This document shows, one piece after another, positions 36,228 to 46,281 of a stretch of DNA of 64,000 nt (position 1 is its first letter; each line of letters begins with the position of its first letter). The notes beneath the pieces were generated by a model. It was not told the DNA's origin, searched no databases, and saw nothing but the letters and a program-made list of their open reading frames with translations. Position numbers and translations under genes: made by a program. Source of the stretch: Nematocida ironsii. Lineage: Eukaryota > Microsporidia. The stretch covers positions 1-64,000 of the forward strand of contig LTDK01000183.1 in NCBI GenBank assembly GCA_001642415.1, written 5' to 3'.

Positions 36228-37247
36228 ATGAAGGGAAAGCTGCGGCATAATGGAATCCGAAGGGAAGATTCTGCACACAGAAAGATATCTTATGATAATT
36301 TTATGACACAGAAAGAGAAAGACTTTGTCGCCTTTCTGTTTGAGAGAACGCTTAAGAAGAAAGAGCGTGTCTGTCCGGACTTTTATACTAAAGAAAGAGT
36401 CCCCAGGCCGGAGATCCGAAAAAAAGAGGCTTCAGAAGAGGAACGACTATTTGAGGGCGTTCTTGGTATGGCAATTAGAAAGTCGACCAAGAAAACAATA
36501 ACCACAAAGGATGAAGGCGAAAATAGCCAAGTATTCATTAAAAAGTTAATCTCTCGAGGAAAAATAGAAGAAATATATGATATTTTAAACATCTCAGAAC
36601 TGTTCATAGATGAGCCTGCTTCTACAGACGATAAAGATGCAGACTCTATTGGAACTAACAAAGTAGATACAGAAGCTATTATAGAAAAGCTTAAAGAAAT
36701 AGGAGAAGATCTATTCAATATGGACAAGGGGATAGAACTAGTTGACAAGCTTCTGTTTACTCGGCCAGAAGAGAGGAAGCAATACTCAAGCACAATTGTA
36801 TCTATTCTTATAGACAGGATTCGATATATTTATTACACATCCGATCTGTGCGATTATGTAAGTAAGCTGGTTCCTATTATAAAAGAGACTCTTCCGTCAC
36901 TAACGCTAAAGCCAGAAGTTTTGGCCAGCCTATTTATTTCTAATACAACTGGAATTTTAATTGGGCACATTCTTCTAGTTATGTTCAAGAAAGAAAATCC
37001 AGACCTATTCTTTGGCATATGCAAACTTATCCCGGGACTTCTTACTCCTGGATGTATTTCCAGAATGTTTTTAAAAATACCACACCCGCTTATATGGAGA
37101 TTTTTAGCTGTTTGCTCTAAAAAAATGCCATTTTCCGAACTGGTTGATCTCAGAAAAAGGCTTGATTCCTACATAATAGCAGGACTTAAAAAGAAATCCC
37201 CTGTCTTGGTTGATAATATAAGAATATTTCTTAAAAGATGCCCGTAA
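36228..37247 (+). CDS. PAT1-like mRNA decapping activator, tentative
   Basis: The 339-residue protein carries an N-terminal MTQKEKDFVAFLF......DFYTKE segment (26-55) that resembles the LMTQREKDWVIKIQ.....DDYYYQ stretch of the PAT1 family. The rest is a helical array (about 145-335), compatible with the ARM-like C-terminal domain of PAT1, but I see no other diagnostic motif. PAT1 bridges the LSM1-7 ring and the decapping enzyme. DCP2 and SKI2, other mRNA-decay genes, are in the same window. Confidence is moderate because the match rests on one segment. Confidence 0.45.
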   Translation: MKGKLRHNGIRREDSAHRKISYDNFMTQKEKDFVAFLFERTLKKKERVCPDFYTKERVPRPEIRKKEASEEERLFEGVLGMAIRKSTKKTITTKDEGENSQVFIKKLISRGKIEEIYDILNISELFIDEPASTDDKDADSIGTNKVDTEAIIEKLKEIGEDLFNMDKGIELVDKLLFTRPEERKQYSSTIVSILIDRIRYIYYTSDLCDYVSKLVPIIKETLPSLTLKPEVLASLFISNTTGILIGHILLVMFKKENPDLFFGICKLIPGLLTPGCISRMFLKIPHPLIWRFLAVCSKKMPFSELVDLRKRLDSYIIAGLKKKSPVLVDNIRIFLKRCP

Positions 37248-37302
37248 ATAAATAGTGTTCTGTTATTAGTTAAATTTATATTTTCAGTTTGGCTTTTTCG
37301 GG

Positions 37303-38061
37303 TTATTTACTGTCTCCATCTAAAATACCAATTATCTCAGAAAGCTCTTTCTTTGTTAGGGTCAGCTTGGCTACTCCATTTTTCTCTACAAGAATGTTAG
37401 AGTCTATAAACGCAGAAAGAGCCTCTCTAAACGCGCTGTAATTAACAATCAGCAGCTTTTTCTTCTCTTTGTTGAAAATATCTCGAAGAGAAAACTCTAT
37501 CCTAGTGGCAGCCGCTTTTAGAGCCAATTTAAATATCTTTTTACTGAGCACGCCCACGCAGTCATACACATTTAATGTTTCATCAATTCGCGTGGAAATA
37601 CCCGGCCGTTTCTTTTCTTCGGCTATGAAGGTTGTAAAGTCTCTCATCACAAAATTATACTGTAAAAGCTCATCAAAGGAAAGATACAGCTCTCTGTGCT
37701 GGATAACGATCATCTTTAAGTTTTCTGTTCTATCGAGTACGTCCTTTCGAAGATTCATAATCGCAATCGGTTTGGCCTTTTCTCTTGTAAGAAGCGCATT
37801 TATATGACGCAGTGCCTGTTTCAATTCAGTTTCTACTGGCTCTAGTTCATAATATTCATATAGATTCCTTGTAGTTACCACGCTCTCACCTTCTTGAAAG
37901 TCAATTATAAAAATATCTGGAAACAGTTCTTTTACTAAATCTATCTTATATCCATAACCGTATATGTATAAATTGAAATATTCCAGAAGAGAATGATACT
38001 CGTTTGAAATGGCCCGATGGAAATCTAGTAGTTTCTTTGAGAGTGTACTGTTTAAATCCAT
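37303..38061 (-). CDS. ORC2: Origin recognition complex subunit 2
   Basis: ORC2 is part of the complex that marks replication origins. The 252-residue protein keeps the C-terminal ORC2 core: FHRAISNEYHSLLEYFNLYIYGYGYKIDLVKELFPDI (about 14-50) matches the F.LLFYG.GSK..LL pattern, and YNFVMRDFTTF (about 134-144) matches the FLWHDVTTY element. A winged-helix follows at about 195-252. The N-terminal disordered region of other ORC2s is gone, making it less than half of yeast ORC2 (620). It is typical of microsporidian shortening. Confidence 0.82.
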   Translation of the reverse strand: MDLNSTLSKKLLDFHRAISNEYHSLLEYFNLYIYGYGYKIDLVKELFPDIFIIDFQEGESVVTTRNLYEYYELEPVETELKQALRHINALLTREKAKPIAIMNLRKDVLDRTENLKMIVIQHRELYLSFDELLQYNFVMRDFTTFIAEEKKRPGISTRIDETLNVYDCVGVLSKKIFKLALKAAATRIEFSLRDIFNKEKKKLLIVNYSAFREALSAFIDSNILVEKNGVAKLTLTKKELSEIIGILDGDSK

Positions 38062-38962
38062 TAAAGAATTTTGCGGTATAATTAAAAATAAATAGAAGCT
38101 GTATTAAGTATGCATTCTTTCTTAATACCCCAGCAGATTTAAGTAAGAGCTGTTTTATAGTAGCAATCATAAAGTGCAAAACCCCATTCAAAGAAAAAAG
38201 AACCATATATGAAATACAAAGGCACTTTATATATTAAGCAGTCATATGAATTTAAATAATACGAGTCAGAATTTTTTGCTAGACCAATAAGTACTGCTCA
38301 GTTATATGTCTATAGATGTCATAATATGTAATATAAGCATGATTTATTAAAATAAATTATTATTTATGGCTTACATAATATAACTAGAGTGATCATTATT
38401 TGTTAAGCAAACTATAAATATCTAGTGCCTAAATAATTTCAGGTTATAATAAAAGAATACTCTGCGGCACTGGCATCAGTTAAGTTTTCTATTGGTGCAT
38501 GTGCTGGTTCTCCTTACATAATTAAATGGTTACTCTATTGTTTTTAATTCTTTTTGTTTAAAGCATAATATTTCTAGCTCTACTAACGGCTTCCAAGCTA
38601 CTTGAAAGAAGAATGTCTGTGTCTAAAATAAATGATATATTAAAGTATGCCAGATTAATTTATAATACATTATATGCAGAGTGCTGATTTCTCTATTATA
38701 TACTTCTGTGTGTGTAGTTGTTTTGTTGCTATGTATGTCCAGATCGGTTCATCTATTTTCTGTATAGCTTGGTTCTATATAAATATTAAATAATTGCGTT
38801 TATTTTAAAAGCCTAAACATATTATATGGGAAGTATACACATTTAAAATAAATTAAAGAAAAGACAAAAAACGAATCAGAATTTATATACTATGATTATA
38901 GCTAAATGCATACCAAACCCGAAATATAAATACTAAATCTATTTATATTGATGCAGAAAAAA
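38062..38962. other. 0.9-kb AT-rich gap
   Basis: No gene, tRNA or repeat is seen here. It holds the ORC2 upstream sequence and the 3' end of the following basic protein gene, both on the minus strand. Many short A/T runs are present. Confidence 0.5.
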
Positions 38963-39832
38963 CTATTCTATGTAAGAAGAAGTGGTTTTGCAGGAATAGA
39001 GAACAAAATTGCAACTTGCTCTTTTTAACTTTGACACCTTTTCAATTATATGTAGTTTAACTTGCTTAATCACCTCAAGATATAAAAACACATCATTTAC
39101 TACATGGGTAGTTCGTGGTGCCCTTACAGTCAGTGCATACTGCAAAGTATTGTACAGGCCAGTATAACTCTTGCGAAGCACTGGGCTGTGTGCAAACAGG
39201 TATTTTAGGTAGATTGTAGGCTGCAACTCTTCTAAAATAGAGTTCTTTGTTCTTATATTGGTGGGCATTCTTCGAGAAACAGTTTCTGAGGGACTATCTT
39301 TTTCTTTAAGAATTCTATCTATGTGCTTTTGTTCAACAGCCTCAACTGCACTAGATATCTCTAGATTGTTTGCCCGCATGTATTCAAGTATGGCTAATGG
39401 TGTTCGAGAGTCTATTGAGTGTGTTAGATTGTTTCTAACGATTTTCTCTATTGCATTTATATAGCAGCATGCGTCATTAATTATGTCAACAATGACCTGT
39501 TTACTTTGCATTGCATGAGAAGGGTGGATTCGCCGAGTGTTTTTTAAAGGCCCACGAGAAAGTAATTTCTTGCTGGAGCCATGCTTTTCCAAAGACTTCT
39601 CATTACCACTTCCGCTTGACTCAGGAGAAGCATCAGAGTTTTCAGGTTTTCTACTTTTCTTTGATTTTTTAAAGATGGAAATAGTTTTTTTGGCTATATA
39701 CTTAACACCTTTCTTGACCTTTTTATAGGTGCTTTTGGGTATTTTAATTGCCTTCTTTCCAACCTTTTTTATAAATCGAAGAATTGATAGATTGCTTGAT
39801 TGGGTCCTTCTCTCTTTATCCCTTTCTGCCAT
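38963..39832 (-). CDS. Basic protein with Lys-rich amphipathic region, unknown family
   Basis: I chose the ATG at 39830-39832 (MAERDKERR, 289 residues); the longer frame adds an unlikely Cys/Phe-rich leader. Residues about 18-60 form a strongly basic run with regular hydrophobic residues (SILRFIKKVGKKAIKIPKS, then VKKGVKYIAKKTISIFKK), which may bind membranes or nucleic acid. A Ser/Gly-rich linker (about 60-95) precedes a helical domain (about 105-280) with no recognisable motif. The basic run resembles segments in the proteins encoded at 62089 and 63722. Confidence 0.6.
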   Translation of the reverse strand: MAERDKERRTQSSNLSILRFIKKVGKKAIKIPKSTYKKVKKGVKYIAKKTISIFKKSKKSRKPENSDASPESSGSGNEKSLEKHGSSKKLLSRGPLKNTRRIHPSHAMQSKQVIVDIINDACCYINAIEKIVRNNLTHSIDSRTPLAILEYMRANNLEISSAVEAVEQKHIDRILKEKDSPSETVSRRMPTNIRTKNSILEELQPTIYLKYLFAHSPVLRKSYTGLYNTLQYALTVRAPRTTHVVNDVFLYLEVIKQVKLHIIEKVSKLKRASCNFVLYSCKTTSSYIE

Positions 39833-40031
39833 TGCAAAATCAACAAAACAATAGATATTTATACGAATAGATGAATCTAGTAAACAAAACACAAATATTT
39901 ACAATATACCTTAATAATTAACACATTAAGTGCCGTAAACAATTGGCGCACACACGCTTAAAATAATTAAGAGAATAACTAGAAATAAAATGATCTTCAA
40001 CCTCTATAATACTGAATAGCAACAAATATTT

Positions 40032-40949
40032 TTATTTACTTTCAATTAAAGAATAGAGAAGCTTTATTTCAGCTGCATACTTGTCTGGGTCAGGAGTCTC
40101 AAGTATCATTGGAATCTCATTAAAGATCGAGCTATTCATAATATAGGAGAATGCTTCTAGACCAATTAGGCCCTTTCCAATGCACTCATGCCTGTCTCTC
40201 TTGCTCCCCAGAGGTTCTTTACTATCGTTCAGATGCACGCCCTTTAGGTACTCTAGACCAACTGTTCTGTCAAAATCTTCCATAACCTTTTTAAACTTCT
40301 CCTTGGTAGTAATGTCATATCCGGCGCCAAAGAGGTGGCAGGTATCTAAGCATACGCCAATTCTATCTTTATTTTCAACCCCATCAATTATTAGCTTTAG
40401 TTCTTTAAACTTAGATCCAACTGTATTTCCCTGCCCTGCCATGTTTTCTATCACAACAACAACCGACTGTGTTGCTTTGTGCGCTTTATTTATACTATTA
40501 GATATCAGCATACACGCAGCTTCAATTGGAAGCTTGCCAACATTACTTCCGGGGTGTATATTGCACAGAGGAATCCCTAACTGATCACACCGGACCAGCT
40601 CATCTAAGAATAGGTTATATGATCTATCCGCCTTTTCTTTATCGGGTTGAGCCAGATTTATCAGATAAGAGCCATGAGGTAGTAATTTTTCATGTGTGTT
40701 TGCATTTCTGAATGCTCGAATAGTTTCTGGTGTATATGGCTTTGTATTAAAAGTTCTTTGTGATTTTAGAAAAAACCCAGCTGCATATGCCTTTATTCCT
40801 TTGAGCTTTTCAAAGATAAGGTCTATTCCCCCTTGGATAGACAGATGCGCACCTACGTGTTTGTTACTTGCCTCAATTATTTCATCAGTTGGCTCAGTTA
40901 ATGTAACACATTCGGCCTTCTCTTTTTTCTGTATAAATTTACTTAGCAT
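40032..40949 (-). CDS. APN1: AP endonuclease of the endonuclease IV family
   Basis: APN1 cuts DNA at abasic sites in base-excision repair. The 305-residue TIM-barrel protein has the zinc-ligand motifs of the family: HVGAHLSIQGG with His (about 30-40), HPGSN (about 156), IENMAGQG (with Glu), GVCLDTCHLFGAGYD (Asp and His), HLND (about 242), and ILETP near the C-terminus. It lacks the long C-terminal nuclear-localisation tail of yeast Apn1 and is close to bacterial Nfo in size (285). An upstream ATG is at 40947-40949. Base-excision repair by this family is common in fungi. Confidence 0.93.
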   Translation of the reverse strand: MLSKFIQKKEKAECVTLTEPTDEIIEASNKHVGAHLSIQGGIDLIFEKLKGIKAYAAGFFLKSQRTFNTKPYTPETIRAFRNANTHEKLLPHGSYLINLAQPDKEKADRSYNLFLDELVRCDQLGIPLCNIHPGSNVGKLPIEAACMLISNSINKAHKATQSVVVVIENMAGQGNTVGSKFKELKLIIDGVENKDRIGVCLDTCHLFGAGYDITTKEKFKKVMEDFDRTVGLEYLKGVHLNDSKEPLGSKRDRHECIGKGLIGLEAFSYIMNSSIFNEIPMILETPDPDKYAAEIKLLYSLIESK

Positions 40950-41122
40950 TCACTACAGAGAAAAATACGAAAAATATAATCCCAGAAATATAAAAGATCG
41001 TTGTTGTTATAGAAAATTCAGTTATGATTTAATTAAACCGTGTGATTGTAAAAGTGGCCAAGTAAAATATGGGTATTAGATAAACCAAATATTATATTGA
41101 AGTTTTAGACTGTATCTAGGTA

Positions 41123-41734
41123 TTATCTTCTAGTAAGAGGAAGATGGGATGTTTGTACAAAAAATATGAATAATAACATAAATAAAGCAGTAAGACATAT
41201 AAGGTATCCAGTATCCGAGGAAATTGGAATTAGAATAGGATATACATATATTGAAAATAATGTATAAAAAGTATATACAACAAATATAAATAGTATCTGT
41301 ATGAAAATAGAAGAGTGAAGACAGGAAACGAGTGTTATAAGAAGAACAGAGACTTCTGGGTACTTAAATACATAGGGAATAGCATGGGCAAGGATAAACA
41401 AGGTCAGAATCAAAATAGAGACGCCACCAAACGATCTAAAATAATCTGGAGAATTCCTCTTCACATGAAATCCATTGTATAGGTACATGTAGTAGAAAGG
41501 AAGAACTGAAAAGGGGCCATAGAAGTAAAGGTGGTTTTCGTATAAATTTGAAACTCTTGGATTAATATATAGCAAATTATAGCTATAAGATGGTTTTATA
41601 GAATTATATCTGCATCCTCGGCAGATGCAAAACTTCTCAGGGTCTTTTTTAAGAGGGGAGGCTATTTCTGGCTCCTTTTTTATGGTTTTATGAGAACTCT
41701 CTTTAAATCTGGAAAAAATTCTTATCTTTCTCAT
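41123..41734 (-). CDS. Multi-pass membrane protein, unknown family
   Basis: The 203-residue protein has a basic cytosolic-type N-terminus (FSRFKESSHKTIKKE) with a small Cys cluster (FCICRGC, 35-41), then four or five transmembrane segments between about 100 and 196. It is Tyr/Phe-rich (NHLYFYGPFSVLPFYYMYLYNGF). I recognise no family. Its upstream gap is AT-rich with no other genes. Confidence 0.6.
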   Translation of the reverse strand: MRKIRIFSRFKESSHKTIKKEPEIASPLKKDPEKFCICRGCRYNSIKPSYSYNLLYINPRVSNLYENHLYFYGPFSVLPFYYMYLYNGFHVKRNSPDYFRSFGGVSILILTLFILAHAIPYVFKYPEVSVLLITLVSCLHSSIFIQILFIFVVYTFYTLFSIYVYPILIPISSDTGYLICLTALFMLLFIFFVQTSHLPLTRR

Positions 41735-42312
41735 TTCATGCGTATAAAAAATATTTTATTTGACGCATTATGTTAAATATTCTAATATAAAGTATTTAAT
41801 CAGAGTTTCTAAGATAGATTTATTTTTAGCATAAAATTCAAAATTAAGAAATTTTAATTGAGCAGAGTTTGTGTCTATTAAAGCTCGAGTTATAAATTCT
41901 TTTTTTCTATAAAAATATTAGGAAGAAAGAAAAATAGAAAGAATGTAAAGAAATAAGAAAATATATTTTATTTCTAAATATTACCGAAATACCGTATGGT
42001 ATGAAGGCTTTAGAATATTATTTCAGAACTAAAGTGTTTATTAGCATAAAAACACCTAGAAATTTCAAAAATGCATATTTGTCTTTTCCCTATGCCTTTC
42101 CACTTATAGGGGAAATGTAATATGGGGTTTGTAGTGAAGTAGGATGCTAATATAGTTTAGAATATATTGTAGAATAATTGGTAATGGTATATTTATTGCT
42201 TGCGCGTAATTGTACTTTATGTGAATTTCTGGGTATGGAAGGGTGTATAGCTATAAGATTCCTTTATATCTGGTGGTTTTTGAGTTATTTTCTGCTTTTA
42301 AGGCCGATTCCT
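41735..42312. other. AT-rich gap
   Basis: No gene is seen. The stretch is A/T-biased and includes a short pyrimidine-rich patch near 42085-42110. It would be the upstream region of the membrane protein gene on the minus strand. Confidence 0.45.
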
Positions 42313-42504
42313 TTATATTAGATAGACTAATTTGCAGGGTAAATCTGTAAGATTCTCATAACAAATTTGTTCTAAAAGATCTTTTATGATTTTTAATTTT
42401 AGATAATGCGCAGAGCGTTTACTACAATTATTAAAATTTAAATCCCAAAAGTACAATCTTGAGTTATTTGGCTTTTCTGCCCTATTTAGATAAGTTGCAG
42501 CCAT
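42313..42504 (-). CDS. Possible small protein of 63 residues
   Basis: This frame starts with an ATG 23 bases after the stop of the leucine-rich-repeat gene on the same strand. Codon use and composition (mixed hydrophobic and charged residues, KLKIIKDLLEQICYENLTDLPCKL) are protein-like. No family or motif is recognised. The frame is short enough to occur by chance, so this is a weak call. Confidence 0.3.
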   Translation of the reverse strand: MAATYLNRAEKPNNSRLYFWDLNFNNCSKRSAHYLKLKIIKDLLEQICYENLTDLPCKLVYLI

Positions 42505-42527
42505 TTTAATGAATACTCTTATTCTTA

Positions 42528-43331
42528 CTAAGCTGTCGCAGAGTCAGACTCATTGTATAAGCACTTTTCTTTGCAGTTTAAGGAACAAACCCGCATGGAA
42601 AATGGAATCGTGTGGCCTTTATATGCAATTAGCTTAAATATTATATTTCTACTTGTGGTTAGTAGTTTACACCCATAGCATATAAAATGCTGCTTTTTAA
42701 TTGATGGAGATATATTTGGCATATCACCAGACGCCACGGTTTTTAAGCATAGTTCATTCAAAGTGGTGCCATCAAAAGTAATCAGAGCATTTCTTCTGTC
42801 GATCTCTTCGGTAGATAAAAAGTGTTTATTGCATATAGTGAATAGCATAATGGGCAGGTAAAGTATTTCAATCGGCAGATATTCAATTGGATTGTTTGAT
42901 AGAGTCAATGTATGCAGCCGCACCAGATTTCCTATACTACTGGGGACAGTTCTAAGTTTGTTAGACCGAAGAAGTATAGCATGAATGTGTGTGGCGGTGA
43001 ATAGATCTAAAGGAAGCGCCTCAATTAAGTTTCCTTCAAGATTTAGTATAATATTTATCTCACTAAACACTGTTTCATAGTCTACCTGTTCATTCAGTGG
43101 AAGCTGGTCTTCTTTAAGTACTGATAGTAGTGGAGCAATTGGAATGTTTTTTATTGCTAAGCAGCTAAGATTAATTGTTCTAGTTTTGGTTAAACTGCAC
43201 AGCCTGGTGTTATTTAAGGCTTCTTTTATCTCTGCCGCTTGGTTTTCTTCAGAAATGCCGCCAAAAAATATTGGAAGTGATAAGTTTCGTACCGGCAGTC
43301 CGCCAGTCTTTCTTCTAGACCACTGTGACAT
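42528..43331 (-). CDS. Leucine-rich-repeat protein with C-terminal cysteines
   Basis: The 267-residue protein contains about three to four leucine-rich repeats (about 85-160), best seen as LLRSNKLRTVPSSIGNLVRLHTLTLSNNPIEYLPIEILYLPIM. The C-terminus has a CYGC...CSLNC...C arrangement (about 218-260) that probably binds zinc, a combination known in small fungal LRR proteins. An adaptor role is likely; no enzyme domain is seen. The divergent SKI2-type helicase gene starts 30 bases away. Confidence 0.72.
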   Translation of the reverse strand: MSQWSRRKTGGLPVRNLSLPIFFGGISEENQAAEIKEALNNTRLCSLTKTRTINLSCLAIKNIPIAPLLSVLKEDQLPLNEQVDYETVFSEINIILNLEGNLIEALPLDLFTATHIHAILLRSNKLRTVPSSIGNLVRLHTLTLSNNPIEYLPIEILYLPIMLFTICNKHFLSTEEIDRRNALITFDGTTLNELCLKTVASGDMPNISPSIKKQHFICYGCKLLTTSRNIIFKLIAYKGHTIPFSMRVCSLNCKEKCLYNESDSATA

Positions 43332-43361
43332 AATTATTAAAATTTTAGACGATATTTTTTT

Positions 43362-46127
43362 ATGAGCACATTAAATAGGAATGAGCTAAAAATGCTTGCA
43401 AGTAGAACTATAGCCACAATTGAAATTCCACCGCTAACTAGGCCGTGGTTTACAGAGGAGTATGAAATAACAAACACCAAGCCAGAAGAAAATCTAGAAA
43501 TAAAGCCAGAAGAAATATCAGGTGTTATTGTAATTAAAAATAACAAAATACCGTTAGATTACAGCAAGTGTACGCCGGATTATCCGCATATATCATTTGA
43601 ACCGGACAACTTCCAGAAGCAATGTTTTTACTATATTAACAAAAGTCAGAGCATATTTGTAACAGCCCATACAAGCTCTGGTAAGACCCTTATAGCAGAG
43701 TATGCAAGTTACATAGCAGAGCTACACGATACACGAATGATATATACGTCTCCAATTAAAGCGCTAAGCAATCAGAAATACAGGGAATTTTCTCAGAAGT
43801 TTAGCAGTGTGGGAATATTAACTGGGGATGCGCAGATTAACAGCACTGCCAAGTGTCTAGTTATGACAACAGAGATACTAAGAAATATGCTTTACAGAGG
43901 AAGTACGATACTTGATGATGTTGAGTTTATTGTTTTTGACGAAATACACTATCTTGGAGACAAAGAAAGAGGAGTTGTTTGGGAAGAAGTTATAATTATG
44001 CTGCCCAGGCATATTAGTCTTATTTTTCTGAGTGCTACCAGCCCAAATGCAAAAGACATGTGTGGATGGATAAGTACAATAAAAAACAAAGAGATGTATC
44101 TTATAGGAACAGAAAAAAGAGCGGTAGAGCTGGAGCATGGAATATATTTCCGAAAGGAGTTGTATATGCTCACACAAAACCATAAATTTAGTCAGGAGGA
44201 GTATTTAAAAGCAAAAAATACAGGGGCAGTTGAGATATTTAAAGAAAAACAGCGAACTATGCCAGCACTACAGAAAAAAACAGTCGAGGCAAAGAAAAAG
44301 GCACCAACTATTTTAGAGACACCTATTCATATAGCAAGAGACTTAATACAGAGAAACTTGGCACCGATTGTATTTTTCGACTTTTCAAAGTCCCGTATAG
44401 AGCAGTCATTTTCCATGTGTGACTCACTTGATCTGACAACATCAGAGGAAAAGTCACTAATAAGAGGGTTTATATCAGATGCTCTTCTAAAGTTGCCTAA
44501 AGCAGACAGAGCTCTTCCGCAGATAACATTTGTGATACCAAGTCTAATTAGAGGAGTAGGCATGCACCACTCTGGGCTGCTTCCTATTCTTAAAGAAATT
44601 ATAGAAATGCTTTTTACAACGGGAGCTCTACGTGTTTTGTTCTCAACAGAAACACTTGCAATGGGGTTAAACATGCCTGCACGTACTGTTGTAATTCGAA
44701 CTACAAAAAAGTATAGTCCAGAAACAAGGTCATATGTAGACATTAGTGTGGGTGAATACACACAAATGGCAGGGAGAGCTGGGAGAAGAGGATATGATAT
44801 AAAAGGCACTTCAATTATTGAATGTTCTGGGCAGGAAATGCTACCAGAGTCACTTCTTGTAAAGCTACAAACAGGAACTTCAATGGCAATAGAAAGCAAC
44901 TTCTATATTACAGCCAGAATGATCCTCAAGCTGCTTAGAGTTAAAAGTGTATCCATTGAAGAAATGGTGAGATTTAGTTTTGGGAAGTCTAAGATAGAAC
45001 AAAGAATACGTAAATTAATACACCACCAGGTCACACTAAAAACAGAATTGCTCCACTCTGTTATGTCATGTGAAAAGTGCGCAGATGCCTTGGCGTATGT
45101 AGAAAAATACCAGAAAGCCCTAGGCCACTTAGAAGAAGTATATAAGTCGATTCAAATACCTAAAACCCATAACTACACTATAATTCAAACAGAATTAAAG
45201 AAGATTCTAGGCACTCCACACTATATGATAGAGACAGTCCAAAGAGAAATGCCTGAAAATGAATCTACTCAGGAAATTCGGCCTGTTTTAATGCTTGATA
45301 AGGAATCAAAGAAGCCAGCAGTAATTCCCACAAAAGACTTTAAGCTGCACAAAGCACAATCAGATGCAATCGCAGAGTGGAATGATTTAGAGGGGTTCAA
45401 ATGTCTTCAGTGCAGCAACTTCCTGGCTCACTACCCAGGATACTTAAAAGAATACTTGCTGAGGTCAGAGATCGAAAATATTGACAGGCAGTTTGCATCA
45501 ACAAATACCTCAGGGTTAAAGTGCAACAACTACTTTAACTATATTATTTTCTTACGAACTCTGGGATATATAGATGGACTAAACAATATTACATTAAAAG
45601 GAAAAATTGCATATGAGTTTAATTCTATAGAGTGCGTGCTTACAACAGAGGTTCTTCTTTCTCCGCAAATTGCCAATATGAAGACACACGAGCTTATAAT
45701 AGGGCTAGTTGGGTTGACCTTCTTTGAAAAGCACCAGCTAAAAGAAGAGGCAGAACATCCAAGAGAAGAACCGCGCACAGAGCAGATAAAGATACTCATG
45801 CCTTCTCTATTAATAATAAATGAGATAGTAGCTGAACTAAAGCCAGTGTACAGAACATACAGAATAAAAATGGAGAATCCAAACCATGCATTCTGCGGAG
45901 AACTGGCGCTCTGGCTTAACGATAAAACACTAGCAGAGATAATTGATGCCTCCCCGCTTTCAGAAGGGGTCATTGTAAAGTATATTCGAAAAGCAACTGA
46001 AATCTGCACAGAATTAATAATAGCAGCCAGAATACTTGGAAATCCAAAGCTATCCCAAGAAGTTGAGACAGTAAATGAAAAGCTAAAAAGAGGAATTGTT
46101 TTCACTCCTAGCTTATATTATGGATAG
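43362..46127 (+). CDS. SKI2: SKI2-type DExH RNA helicase
   Basis: This is a SKI2/MTR4-family helicase that feeds RNA to the exosome. The 921 residues show FQKQCFYYI (84-92), P-loop AHTSSGKT (102-109), IYTSPIKALSNQKYREF, LTGD.QINS..CLVMTTEILRNMLYRG, and DEIH with VFDEIHYLGDKERGVVWEEVIIMLP. The C-terminal helicase lobe has GMHHSGLLPILKEIIE, ETLAMGLNMPARTVV and QMAGRAGRRGYD, followed by a winged-helix/DSHCT region to the end. VVWEEVIIMLPRHISLIFLSATSPN is closer to SKI2 than MTR4. The protein is shorter than yeast Ski2 (1,287), and a long arch insert is not evident. It would act in cytoplasmic mRNA decay. Confidence 0.88.
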   Translation: MSTLNRNELKMLASRTIATIEIPPLTRPWFTEEYEITNTKPEENLEIKPEEISGVIVIKNNKIPLDYSKCTPDYPHISFEPDNFQKQCFYYINKSQSIFVTAHTSSGKTLIAEYASYIAELHDTRMIYTSPIKALSNQKYREFSQKFSSVGILTGDAQINSTAKCLVMTTEILRNMLYRGSTILDDVEFIVFDEIHYLGDKERGVVWEEVIIMLPRHISLIFLSATSPNAKDMCGWISTIKNKEMYLIGTEKRAVELEHGIYFRKELYMLTQNHKFSQEEYLKAKNTGAVEIFKEKQRTMPALQKKTVEAKKKAPTILETPIHIARDLIQRNLAPIVFFDFSKSRIEQSFSMCDSLDLTTSEEKSLIRGFISDALLKLPKADRALPQITFVIPSLIRGVGMHHSGLLPILKEIIEMLFTTGALRVLFSTETLAMGLNMPARTVVIRTTKKYSPETRSYVDISVGEYTQMAGRAGRRGYDIKGTSIIECSGQEMLPESLLVKLQTGTSMAIESNFYITARMILKLLRVKSVSIEEMVRFSFGKSKIEQRIRKLIHHQVTLKTELLHSVMSCEKCADALAYVEKYQKALGHLEEVYKSIQIPKTHNYTIIQTELKKILGTPHYMIETVQREMPENESTQEIRPVLMLDKESKKPAVIPTKDFKLHKAQSDAIAEWNDLEGFKCLQCSNFLAHYPGYLKEYLLRSEIENIDRQFASTNTSGLKCNNYFNYIIFLRTLGYIDGLNNITLKGKIAYEFNSIECVLTTEVLLSPQIANMKTHELIIGLVGLTFFEKHQLKEEAEHPREEPRTEQIKILMPSLLIINEIVAELKPVYRTYRIKMENPNHAFCGELALWLNDKTLAEIIDASPLSEGVIVKYIRKATEICTELIIAARILGNPKLSQEVETVNEKLKRGIVFTPSLYYG

Positions 46128-46281
46128 AAACAGGCGTGTTTTCTACCAGACAGATCCAATAAATACGGTTATTTAGACAGGCCTAGAAATATATACCAAC
46201 AGTCATGTGATTTTTCAAGCATAGACCATAAATAGAAAAGAGATTATTTGTGGTGCACAGTTTATTAACTATCGCAGCCAT

